A stretch of DNA of 64,000 nt from the NCBI GenBank assembly GCA_009617715.1, contig VTFK01000365.1, forward strand, positions 124,001-188,000, in the 5' to 3' direction. A model generated the notes under the pieces. The model had not been told where the DNA came from, did not search any database, and saw nothing but the letters and a program-made list of their open reading frames with translations. Position numbers and translations under genes: made by a program. This DNA comes from Plectrocnemia conspersa (taxonomy: Eukaryota > Arthropoda > Insecta > Trichoptera > Polycentropodidae). Positions 39,501 through 50,460 of the stretch are shown here, in pieces. The number at the start of each line of letters is the position of its first letter. Within the stretch, counting starts at the first letter, position 1.

Positions 39501-39740
39501 AATAATAATGTTTATTGTGAAAGTACTACCTAGAAAGTGGGTGCATTTGAAGGCAATGTTCCGCTCTTTTATTGTATAATATGTATATAATACAAAAAGG
39601 GCTAAAGGAGCTTATACCTGAAATACATCATTATATAGATACATCCAAACAACTGTAGTTTAGTTCAGATTCATTATTTAAATTCGGTCTTTTTTTATAA
39701 ATATATTCTTGCTATAATATTTTCCAGAATTGGAACCCGG
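36600..39740. mobile_element. Long inverted-repeat element, about 3.1 kb
   Basis: The left arm 36760-37430 reappears in reverse complement at 39735-39105. Matching blocks include GAATATATTTATAAAAAAA, AACTAAACTA, GGAACATTGCCTTCAAA with CACCC(T/A)CTTTCTAGG, CACAATAARCA with CAAAGGAACAG, and further in ATGTCATTTCAGT with CGGAATAC and GTGCTAGT. A MITE fragment (37085-37240) interrupts the left arm. The middle (37430-39100) holds a CpG-richer region and a hairpin MITE. No transposase was recognised. Arms of about 600 bp fit a foldback-type element. Confidence 0.6.
38505..38885 (+). repeat. Hairpin MITE family copy with perfect 11-bp hairpin
   Basis: GTGGGAACGCT and AGCGTTCCCAC pair around the loop CGTTACCA at 38524-38553. 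The family's conserved ATTTTATTGCTTTTGACG block and tail follow. It lies inside the long inverted-repeat element. Confidence 0.7.
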
Positions 39741-40464
39741 AAATTTGTTCTCCCCCCTTCCTCTCAAAAGGTCCATATGTACTTGCAGTTTTACGTACGA
39801 TAAAACAATATATGGAGATTATAAACAGCTTTGAATGCAGAACGTCGCGTCTGCTCTAAAAGTGACCAGCGAACAAATACGCAATTAGTTAACAATAATT
39901 TATTATATTATATACGAACTTGTATATACTAAAATTCGTAATAAAAAAACTATATGCTTGGTAATGTATCATTTTAAACAATAACAGAGCGAAGCATAAC
40001 CCTAAGCTCTTAATAAAATGATACAGCACTGGAATATAGGATATTTTTCTGGATTTTCTCAATCATGACTCGCAGCGGTTCTGAATTAACCCTTTGGATG
40101 CCGGGCATTTTTGGAAAAATGTTCCAGAACTGCCGGGACTTTTTATTAAATAATTAAAAAGTCAAAATGTGTATTTTAGTTTGTAAACATACGGTCGCAC
40201 GTGCGACGCTGTCTGCAACGAACTTGACCTAATTAATGATGAATATGCGATTGTGTGTTATTTTAGTTCGTATTTACGCTGTAATAAGAGTCATTATCGC
40301 ATGACGAAAATTACGAGAAAGCGGCGGCGCTCCGACGGAATTAACAATGATATATAATATGTTATTTATTTTTTTTAAAAATAAATAAAACTTTTCGATA
40401 AAAAATATAAAATATATTTATTTTTAATAATGGTTCAAGTAAAAAAATACCCTACAGACGGTTA

Positions 40465-40685
<221 letters not shown>

Positions 40686-40864
40686 TTGTGAGGAGAGGAA
40701 ATCTTCTAAAGACTTCACCAGCGTCCAGATTGCTAGTGATTGTGCCGGATTCCGCTGCAAGCAGCGACCTACCGGCTAAAACCTCTCCCCAGCCCTCTCC
40801 TGGACGGCCGGTACTATCTTCCGATATTGCACTTCGGCTCGTCCAGTTTAGAGACTCTGTCCCG

Positions 40865-41311
40865 TTAGGGCCGCTGTCTTGAACTGTCTTTCAGCTCTTT
40901 TTTTTCCGCATCACGGCCGACACGAAGTTCGTCCATGCCTCGTAAGCAGCTTCGGTTCAATAACATAGATTGGACCATAGTGTCTACTGTGGCAGACCTT
41001 CCTATGATCCTTTCTAGCGCGATCCTGTCCGCTGCCCACGCCGAGCATCCGAAGAGTGTGTGCTCAGCGTCGTCGTCTTCTCCGGCGTTGCAATGGAGGC
41101 ACTCGGCACTCGCCGCTTTGCCGATCCTCTTCAAATAAATACCGAAGCATCCGTGTCCGGTCATTCCCTGTGTGAGGTGGTACGAAAGCTCACCGTGCTT
41201 CCTGCCGACCCAGGCCGACAGATCGCCGATGAGTCTGTGCGTCCACCGGCCCTTGGTGGACGCGTCCCATCTCCTCTGCCATTCCGTCACGGTCGCAGCT
41301 CTGGCAGCCAC
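40865..41311 (-). pseudogene. R1-type ORF2 C-terminal fragment
   Basis: A 148-codon open stretch containing TEWQRRWDAS, HGELSYHLTQGMTGHGCFG, YLKRIGKAAS and CLHCNAGEDDDAEHTLFGC-like segments. These are the post-RT region of R1-clade LINEs with the C-x2-C...H...C zinc-knuckle-like motif. An upstream frame (41311-41355, NGCEKG) joins only through a frameshift. No endonuclease or RT core remains. Confidence 0.8.
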
Positions 41312-41369
41312 CTTTCTCGCAGCCGTTGTAGATCGCCTGTCTCTCTCGCTTCTGTTTTCTATTCAGTAT

Positions 41370-42095
41370 TGCGAAAATAGTAGAAATTACATTGGAATTA
41401 TGGTCGCGTTGAAAATGCACCGTCAAACGTAAAATAGCTGCGTCAGACAACAGCTGCGACGACCGCGACGTGAATCACGGACGACGGTCATGGTCGCCGT
41501 CCGCACACAATTCAAGCGCACGATTCGTCGTTTTATGGCGTTCCAATGTGATATGTCCCCATATATTTAAACACAAGGGGACGCCTGCCGATAAATGTGG
41601 GGGAGTGCATTTTCGCCTCCGAATGCAGCGAGGGCAACATGCAACTAACAATGGCTTTCAATGCCTAACAGCTCCAGGGTTATCGTGACGTCACGAGTGT
41701 TAGGGTACCGAAATGAAACTAAAATTCCGTCATTGCCCGCGTTTTCTCTCAACCTTCGATTATTAACTAGTAGACCAATAATGTTTTTTCATCATGGTTA
41801 CTGTTGTGCGTTTCAAAGGCGGTGACAAAATCATCTCTTACGTTTCTATACTGACTTTCAAAATGGCATTCGGATAAGTTTGCGGTGGAACGCTCGTTAC
41901 CAAGCCATGTTCCCGATCCATTACAATTTTATTGCTTTTTTTCGACGGAATTTTTTACCCGCTGGAGGGATCACCCTTTCGAACGCTTTCCCCCCATCCA
42001 AAATTCGGTTTGAAAAATGCTTTAATCGGGCCATCTTATATTAAAGTCCTTAATGGGGATCGGTAAGCCGCTGCCGCTATCATATTTTTTAAAAC
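41370..42095 (+). repeat. Noisy second copy of the 38.0-38.7 kb segment
   Basis: Co-linear with 38006-38730. Long exact blocks (GGAATTATGGTCGCGTTG, GTGAATCACGGACGACGG, TAACTAGTAGACCAATAA, GTTTCAAAGGCGGTGACAAA) alternate with clusters of GC-biased substitutions and indels. After 42095 the match dissolves. Confidence 0.8.
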
Positions 42096-42239
42096 ATAGT
42101 GCAGGCGAGCGTTGTAGACAAACTGTCCGGTAGCTGTGGGTCCATTGTAGCGATCCGTCTTACCACGCGTTCGGTTCCAGTCGCCCGGCGCCTTCTAACG
42201 CTTCGATCGCTTTTGCTGCGGCGGCTGCCTTCTTCGGTG

Positions 42240-43430
42240 GTGGTGTATGTGTCTCTCCATTCCACTATATTCCATCAGATACCACCATTATTTCTCCATG
42301 TTCTTTATTCTTCCAGGGCTCATTCCATTCCTTTCCTTTTCTGTGTATTCCCTTCGTTATCCATTATTTCCTTCACCATCCATCCTTCCATTCCATTCTC
42401 CATCTTTCCTCCTTCCTTTCCTTCACTCCATTTCCCATCCACTATTTCCACTGGCTCCTCATATTTCTTCATTATTCCTCCACTATTATATATATATCTT
42501 TCCTTCCTCCCTCCATTACTCGTCCCCATCCATTTCTATGTTCGTTCCATTCCTTCTTCATTCCGTCTTTTCCTCTCTTCTTTCTTCCGTGTATTCCTCT
42601 CCCCCCCCCTCCATATTTGTCCTTTCCTCTCTCGTCTCTTTTCTTTCTGTCCATCTACTCATGTCCATTTCCATCTGTCCGTTCTTTCTCGTGTATATGT
42701 CCTCTCCTTTCCTCTGTGTCTCCATTTCCTTTCCTCTTTCTCACTCTGCTCATGTGCTGGGATATTTCTGCGTTCCTCCTTATTTCCTTAGTTCCTGGTC
42801 TTTCTGGGATCCATGTGTATTTGTCTCCTGGTCCACGTGTCTGTGTGGTCGGTGTGTGTGTGTGATTCCATGTGTCCGTGTGCACCTGTGTGTCCTCCAT
42901 TTCTGTCTGTGTCTCTCTGTGTGTCTCCTTTCATGTCTCGTTCCTCCTTGGGCTGGTTCGTGTCTCTCTGTCTCTGTGTCTGCCTGCCTGCCTGCCTGCC
43001 TTGTGTGCCTGTCTCCTGTGCCTCTGCCTCTCGTGTCTCTGTCTGCTGTCTCTGTCTCTGCTGTCTGTCTTGTCTGCCTGTCTGCCTGTCTGTCTGTCTT
43101 GTCTCTCTCCTCAGTGCCTGTCTTGTGCCTGCCTGTCTGTCTGCTGCTGCCTTGTCTGCCTCCTTGTCTCCTGCTGTGTCTGTCTCGTGTCTGTGTCTAT
43201 GTGTGTCATGTGTGTATGTGTGTCTGTGTATGTGTGCATGTTTTTTTTATGTATGTGTGTATGTATGTGTGTGTGTTTATGTGTGTTTGTGTGGGAATGT
43301 GTGGTGTGTGTATGTGTATGTGTGTGTGTGTGTGTGTGTGGAATGGAGTGCCAGCTGTGTTGTATGTGTGTTTGTGTGTGGAGTGTCTATGTGTGTATAT
43401 ATATGTGTGTGTGCGTGTACATCTGTGTGT
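42240..43430. repeat. CT-rich then TG-rich low-complexity tract
   Basis: About 700 bp of TCC/CTT-rich sequence grades into CTG/TCTG and then TGTGTG repeats. All three plus-strand frames are open for long stretches for this reason. The encoded Ser/Leu/Cys/Val-only peptides are not proteins. Confidence 0.85.
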
Positions 43431-43538
43431 ATGTATATATATATGTGTGTGTATATGTGTGTGTGTGTATATATATGTGTTATATATATATATATATGTG
43501 TGTATATATGTATGTTTGTGTATATATATATATATATA

Positions 43539-43599
<61 letters not shown>

Positions 43600-43642
43600 A
43601 TACATACATACTACACATATATATATATATATATATTTTTAT

Positions 43643-43702
<60 letters not shown>

Positions 43703-43720
43703 TATAAATAAAAATAATAA
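43430..43720. repeat. (TA)n/(TG)n microsatellite
   Basis: Alternating TA and TG dinucleotides become a pure TA array at about 43540-43590 and 43660-43697. Confidence 0.9.
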
Positions 43721-43915
43721 TGAAATTAAAAAAAAAATAATGATTATAATATATTTATAACATATTTTTGAAAAAATATTATATACCCCTGAAGCAATTA
43801 CCCTACAGACGGTTGAAAATGTATTGGATACTTCGATTTCGGAGCCGTCGGATCCGGCAGTTCTCGCTAGTGTAGCCAAAGCCGATATATCGGATTTCGG
43901 TAGCCAAAGGGTTAA

Positions 43916-44740
43916 GGATCATGTTTCAAGATTGCTATGGATTAAAATATAATATAGGTCGCGATTATCAAAGTGAAACGCATTTTATAACAATGCCAAG
44001 CATCTTAGAAGGCTCAAACTTGATTGAAATAACATTGTACTTTGACTGGTAATGAGAAAAATAAAGTGTGTTCAATATATTATATTTATTATTTTAGCTT
44101 AGCATTTACTATATGTTTTTACTCCAAATTTATCTCTGGCAGCATTGACATTGCTTTCTTCGAGTTCAACATTTACGATATTGTTCTGTATTATCTCTAT
44201 TATTTTATGAACAATTATAAGTGAATGTTACCAAACAATCTCTCATCGGCTATTAGCTCACGACTCGGCGGTTGCTCACTGCATTATAGCGTTCAAGTAA
44301 TCCGATTAAAAACGATATGTTCAAATGCGATACGGTTCCGACGAACCTGGGGGTGATTTCCTTTTTTGGGACCACCAAATTGCTTCGGAAGATGCCCGTC
44401 GTGATGCACCGTTTCGAATCGTATAGCATCGTGATGCTCGCAGGATACGTAGAGAATGCTTCGGAGCTCCATTTATTTTGTTAAAGAATAAAAAAACAAC
44501 AACAACAAAAGAGCGGAGTATTACGTAGCGTGTGGTTGCCGCACGTTGTTTTGATAAACAAAGAGAAGCTAAAAAATGGCACGAACAACGGTACAATCGT
44601 TTAATAGGGTCGCGGCTGATGCGACGCTGCCTTTACGAATCGAGGGATTTTTTTTGCTCACATTGCTCACATTGTTGACGAAAAATCTGCTTAAAACAAA
44701 TATTTGCTGAAGGACCAAAATATAATGATAAACTACTAGT
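43916..44740. other. Gene-free interval
   Basis: AT-rich to about 44240, then a less AT-rich segment (44240-44650) with only short unrecognised ORFs. No gene is supported. Confidence 0.4.
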
Positions 44741-44743
44741 ATG

Positions 44744-45440
44744 TATAGGGTGTTTTTTTTAGAGGTATAGAACTTTAAAATGAAATAAAACATAAAAATC
44801 ATGGTATTGGCTTTATTGGAAAGATTTAATATGATTTCATGGCATATGGGCGCAATTTTCAACCACTTTTTCGAGCAGCTGGAGCCGTATATCGGAAATA
44901 ACGCGGCGAATGTTGGCTTTCAAGTCGTCCATCGTCTTTGGTTTATCGGCGTAGACTAGAGACTTCAGATATCCCTACATAAAATAATCTAAAGGTGTTA
45001 AATGAGGTTCATTACGCGAAATAATGAGCTTATCGAATGTTTTCTTCAATAAATTGATTATGGCATGTTGCGCCGTTTTGTTGAAACTAAAGCTCTTCCA
45101 CATTAATGCCATTCAATTGAGAAACAAAAAAGTCAGTAATCATGTATCTATAGCGCTCTCCATTGACTGTAAAATTCTGGCCAGCATCATTTTCGAAGAA
45201 ATATGGACCGATGATTCCACCAGCCCATAATGCACACAAAACAGTGACTTTTTGTTAATGTAACGGCGACTCAATAATTGCTTGTAGATTTTCTTCGCTC
45301 CGACCGTAAAATGGACGTGGCGCATTGTAAGTTTCGCGAACTGAACCATGATTTTCGAAATAGATTTGCATAATTTGCAAGTTTATTCATGGTGAAATGG
45401 CAAATTAAACTGAGCACAAATCAGCTGTCAGATGTCAAAT
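44744..45440 (-). mobile_element. Internally deleted Tc1/mariner-superfamily element
   Basis: On the minus strand from about 45390, frame-broken pieces give ENHGSVRETYNAPRPFYG, then directly VLCALWAGGIIGPYFFE, RYRYMITDFFVSQLNG and FQQNGATCH. A C-terminal helix region ends near 44790. The usual QQDGA catalytic Asp is Asn here, and the segment between the N-terminal and catalytic regions is deleted. The 3' end reads TAGGGTGTTTTTTTTAGAGG. Confidence 0.75.
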
Positions 45441-45617
45441 TGGCTGTCGCTGGAAAAAATGTTGCCAATTCGAATTCGTGCAAACGTTTTTTATTATTTA
45501 CTGTGACTTTTCTGTTGCAAAACGACGTTAGCCCAATGCATTACAACGGGGGTAAACACTGTAAATCAGTGACATATATTTTATCAATTTTAAGCCGTTA
45601 TTATAGCGGTGCTTGGA

Positions 45618-45725
45618 TTTTTCTGGACAGGATTATTCCGAACACGAAATTTGCGGACAATTTTTTGCGGACAGAAACTTTCCGGACACTGATTATTTTG
45701 GACATAGGTCATTCCGGACAAAAAT
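45618..45725. repeat. Degenerate 15-bp minisatellite with GGACA core
   Basis: Seven units spaced 14-16 bp, each built on (C/G/T)(C/T)GGACA: CTGGACA, CCGAACA, GCGGACA, GCGGACA, CCGGACA, TTGGACA, CCGGACA, each followed by a 7-9 base AT-rich spacer. Confidence 0.7.
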
Positions 45726-46270
45726 ATATTTTTAATATTATATAAAAAAAATGAAGGTAAACATCTGGATTGTTGAATTTTTTACTACGTAGTTTAATGT
45801 AGCAATCAACTAGAATTAAATCCAATGAATCAATATTTTTACTGTGTGAAAAATACGTTTTTTACAAGTTTTTCAAAATATCCGTTGTATATATTTTGAT
45901 TATTTTTATAACATTTTTAAGTAGTTGACAGATATTTAAATGTTAAATAATGATTGGTAGGACTTTTAGCGACGGTCTTTACGAAAATAAATGGTAAAAA
46001 AATGCTTTGTACACAAATTTATTGCGGAATAAATTTGTATAATCTGATTTGTGCATTGTTATTAACTGACAAAGTAATTCCCAAGTATGTATGTGCCCAA
46101 AGTTACATGTATTAATCCTTCGCGTAACTTCCAACATTTTTTACTATTGTCTTGCCTAAATGGCATAGTTCTACATTACTTTTATGATATTTACTTTATT
46201 TAAAATTATTTTTTTATTATTTTAAATTATATATATTATGTTTTTTAACCTTTAGAAGTCCAAACGCATG

Positions 46271-46745
46271 TACACTGCCGGTCAGAAGTTTAAAACAAAA
46301 ACATGCAATGATGTTCATGTCACGAATTCATCCATTTTGCTTTTAAATAATAAAAGAAAATATGTACCAAATTAATTATTATTTATATTTACCATAATAA
46401 TATTATATTATTTTTTTCTAAATCGCTAATAAATTATTATATTATGCAGAGTCCTAAATGCAGATAAGCGTGACTAAAGCGGTTCATATGTTAATTATGC
46501 GTCAGTGAAGGTTTAACGACTCGATTAAAATTTTTTCTCTGCACATTTATTGATATACATTTGAAATGACTAAAAGCCATAATCTGGAGAGTGTTTGTTT
46601 CGATTTTAATTGAATATCATTCAAACCTTTTACACGCGTTGTTTTTGCTGACATTCAAGTTTAAATTCTCTTGCAATAATGGGGCGGAAAAATAATCTGA
46701 CACTTGAAAAAAGACCTTCAAACGTTGCATTGCTCAACATGACAT
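46271..46745 (+). mobile_element. Tc1-like element, left end and transposase start
   Basis: TA followed by CACTGCCGGTCAGAAGTTT is a typical Tc1-type terminal sequence. At 46679 an ATG opens MGRKNNLTLEKR, like the first residues of insect Tc1 transposases. Similarity ends within about 65 bp and no right end was found. Confidence 0.55.
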
Positions 46746-47099
46746 TTTTATATATAATATTGTTAGCTTAGACCAGCAGGATGTATGTATAATATATTAA
46801 CGAATATCAATGCTACTTGAAACTATGCAATAAAAAATGATGCAGAGCATTATAGAGGAATTTATCCTTAAAACATGATTTTTCCTGTATAGCTTGATAT
46901 TAAAATTGTGTTGGATTGATTGACAGATCAATTGAATATATTTTTTTACCTATTTGAAGACAGTCATCATAATCTCAGGGTCTTCATCTTCATCTGATTA
47001 TCCCTCATAACTGAGAATCGTGATTTGTATCAATGTTCGTTATATGCTTCATTAATTTTCTTGATTCGGCGGCACGAATAGTCGAATCTAACCTGTGCC

Positions 47100-47340
47100 A
47101 GTGACGCAAATTGTTGTTTTAAGCGATTTTTTATCACAAAGCCAGAATGATACAAGTCGGTGACTAATACTGGAAAAACTCAGATTCAAATTCCAGATGG
47201 AACCTAATGACTTTTTATCTAGGAGATCAGTTTAAACGATTTTTATTTAGCTAAGCTACCATATAATATATTAGGTTTTTCTAGATTTTCCTAATCTTAC
47301 AGATGAATTAATTAAAATAAATCACCGATGATTCTATGAT
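47100..47340 (+). repeat. tRNA-derived SINE-like repeat
   Basis: AGATTCAAATTCCAGATGG resembles an RNA polymerase III B box. The tail contains TTTTCCTAATCTTACAGATGAA and AATTAATTAAAATAAATC, shared in reverse with 29565-29600 and loosely with 55550-55590. Confidence 0.4.
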
Positions 47341-48539
47341 TCAATGTGAACTAAATTGTCAATGTATTTTTGTCGATAACCTAATTCAAAAATACACAAT
47401 AATATTGAATATCTCACTCTTTACGATTTAATATTATGATTTTTATCAATATTTTCACCATAAAAGCTGTCAATCAATTTAATAGATGCCCATTAAAAAA
47501 ACAATATATATTGTAGATATAAACATTTAAGTTTATTGATATATCTTAAATTCTTTATGATTTCGAGAAGTGATACGTTTCTTGCATGCTACTGTACTTG
47601 ATGTTGATTTCTAACCTTTTTATGTTTATATTATTATCACAAAATAATGAAGATAAAATAAAATGATAGTGAATTTAATTTAAGGCAAGAAACTAAAAAT
47701 CTTAATTAATATAATATTTTTGTTTTCCCTCTCTTATTGAATCTTAATTATTGGAGATTATAAATCTTCTCGATTCATTTCCAATCAACGGTTTTATCAT
47801 TAATATTTTTCCAATTTTCAAATACATATATATCTCGCTTTTGTGTATGTTTATATATTTCTCAACGGTATTTATCAGCAAAGATCTGATGTTATCGTCC
47901 AAGTAAGATCTGATTTCATAGTACATTAAGACTAAGATAAGATTTTATATTTTTGCTATGACGTACCGTTTTTAGATATCATCGATTTTTGTGCAGTTGG
48001 TACATAATAACTTCCACTACAAATATGACTTATATATTTGGATTTGAATCTTTAGTAAGAATCGACCTCAATTATATATATACTATAAAACAGAAAATAC
48101 ACGTGTCTGTCTGTTTGTATTTCTGTCACAAGAAATCCTCTTAAACGGCGGACAGTAGCGACGTGACACTTGCACATGCCATTCTTGCTCCCATTTATAA
48201 TTAAATTGTGCTTTTTAAACTTTTAACAACATTATTAATTGATAGATTATATATAATGGGTGTTACATGAAGTACGGTCCACTGTAATATTTTTATTAAA
48301 TTTTCAACATTAGCTTTTCAGTTTTTAACTGATTAATTGGTGTGCTATATTTTGTGTGTGTCACTTAAGTAAGGTTTAAATAGGGTAAATAAAATTAGTA
48401 TTCAGAAAAAAAACATCCCACAGAGACTGCATTACAAGTGATATATGACTGGTTGTTGGCAAAGAATACGAAAAAAAAATCATTGGAATATTTTTTTTGA
48501 ATAATAATAGACAGAAGTATAATATTAGATAAATTAGAG

Positions 48540-48720
48540 ATTATAGGTACAAGTGAAATAGTTTTAATTTAATTATTTAAAAAATTGAAAGCAAAAAGTT
48601 ATTCCAAAGAGAAAATAATATCAAACGGTGTACCACAGTGATTCAAATTAGGACCATTGTTTTTTAAAATATGTATTAGTAATATACATAATTAATAATA
48701 TAGAACAATGTAATTGTTGT
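48540..48720 (+). pseudogene. LINE reverse-transcriptase fragment
   Basis: Broken frames give KRKIISNGVPQ-FKLGPLFF at about 48615-48670, the conserved GVPQGSxLGPLLF region of non-LTR reverse transcriptases with the Gly-Ser lost. The catalytic YxDD motif is not identifiable. Confidence 0.6.
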
Positions 48721-49270
48721 ATATTATTAATGCAGTCGACCCCCATATATCGTAGATATTGGGACTTCATTATAGGAATACTACGTTATAGGGGGCTAAG
48801 CACCCATACACAATTTGAGGTTAGGTTCTTTCGACTGTATTTTGTGAATTTAACGAAATCGGAAAATCAAAGTTTTTTAAGTTAAGCATATAAGTCTTTC
48901 AGGCTAATAAGTCATTCACTTATAATACATTATTGATTCATAAACTTATGTTTTACAAGTGTTCTTTGTTTCGCTTCAAATGTTGGTTTGCTATTACTCA
49001 TAAACGCCATCCTCATTATATTTAATAAATTATTTATGGAAATTTCTAAACAGTCTAATGTAGTCACAGGATCAATATACTTTGTACGCCACTGCATGTT
49101 CTTTTATTCCATAGTCATTAGAAAAGACAGGGTAGAAAAAACATAATTATAGACATATTTACTATTTGTTTAATGATGTATAAATATATTTTATATAAAT
49201 TACTTAAATCTCTGTATCGAACGAATATACAGTTAGAGATCAAAGAGTTAATTTATGAATTACTCTTGTA

Positions 49271-49935
49271 TAGGGATTCCAATCCCGGGATCCCGAATCC
49301 CGGGATCCCGGGATCCCGAACGATTTTCAATACCCGATGAGTCCCGGGATTATAAAACATAATCCCGAATTTTTCGGATTGGTTGATTTATCAAGCACAA
49401 TCGAATTATTATTGTCAACATCGTTATATTTCGTATACGAACTTGCGCAAGTTGCATATGTCATCTGTGAATCTTTGAGGCTGTGAGTCTGAACGTGCTT
49501 TTTCAGCAGCAGGCTGCTTAGGAACCAAAATCAGATCAAGGCTAAATGATAAAACACTTGATGCTTTGATGTTACTTCGTGAGTTTTATTCAAAATAATG
49601 TTTTCAATTAATTGTGTCTATTAATGTACATACCTATGTACATACATTGTCAAAAGTTCATTTTTTTCTTCTCAAATAAATATATAAGACCTTCCCTTTT
49701 TTATTTTTATTATATTATTTTCTATTTTAAGTCCAAGACTAAAATTATACGTACTTTATACATTGTACGTTATAAAAAACAAATGTAAAAATATATTGTA
49801 TTATTAATTTTAAATTATTTTTATCGATAAAATAACATGAAAATTATCCCGGGACTGGTCCCGGGATCCCGGGATCGACTAATTGCAATACCGAAATCCC
49901 GGGATCAAAATTTTGGCCCGGGATTGGAATCCCTA
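49271..49935. mobile_element. Deleted hAT element with CCCGGGATC-rich ends and 8-bp target duplication
   Basis: The inverted ends TAGGGATTCCAATCCCGGG are exact on both sides. CTCTTGTA flanks the element at 49263-49270 and 49936-49943, the 8-bp duplication expected of hAT. The subterminal regions carry repeated palindromic CCCGGGATCCCGGGATC. Inside at about 49465-49590 (plus), a piece reads CESERAFSAAGCLGTKIRS then LNDKTLDALMLL, the hAT dimerisation region. Confidence 0.88.
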
Positions 49936-49975
49936 CTCTTGTAAAACAAAGCCTTTTCATTATTTTTAAAGACTT

Positions 49976-50460
49976 TTGCATACTTTCGCGAAAGTTCTTT
50001 ACAGTCACGCTCTACGTTGTTTTAATTACAGCTATTCATACGTTGAAGTCTTGGCTACCCCTGTTCTAGATCTATGCCATTTGTTAGAACCGTCGGATAT
50101 ACCGTGTACACATCCAGGGTTTCGCTATCACGCCTTTAGATTTCGAATCGTGGAATGTTCTTCCTTTGCACCTACACACAGAGATCCAAATCCCAACAAC
50201 CTTTGCGAAGTCACGCAACGACATTTTCAACTACACATTCCTACCGTGCGGCATTTGCATTTGTAAGAACTCGATCTTCGTGAATCTGCCCTGGTAGCAA
50301 GTCTAGCCTGGCCATATATTTATATCGATTAGATTCGCCGAGAAATCGCGTAGGATTCGACACGAGCCCACGGTTGCTTACATCCGGATCTCTATAATAC
50401 GAGGTGTGATTAGTCAATTGGCTCAACTTGCTATTTCAGCAACGCCGATATCAATTTTTG
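49976..50460. other. Less AT-rich unassigned segment
   Basis: Unlike its surroundings this 450-bp stretch is near 45% GC. The longest plus frame has 96 codons (His/Pro-rich); a minus frame has 61. Neither resembles a family I know, and neither has convincing splice signals in context. Confidence 0.3.

Noticed and set aside
41060..41432. Plus-strand frames of 86-106 codons
   Set aside because: Antisense to the R1-type LINE fragment, whose minus frame carries the recognisable motifs.
42099..43760. Open frames of 230-468 codons on the plus strand
   Set aside because: They arise from CT-, TG- and TA-rich low-complexity DNA open in all three frames; composition is only Ser/Leu/Cys/Val/Tyr/Ile and no domain is visible.
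48060..48180. Helitron 5' end (CTGTCTGTTTGTATTTCTG-like start)
   Set aside because: Resembles common Helitron-like leaders, but no 3' hairpin-CTRR partner or RepHel coding was found nearby.
48732..48870. Transposon end beginning CAGTCGACCCCCATATATCG
   Set aside because: A single end without inverted partner or target duplication; listed here only.
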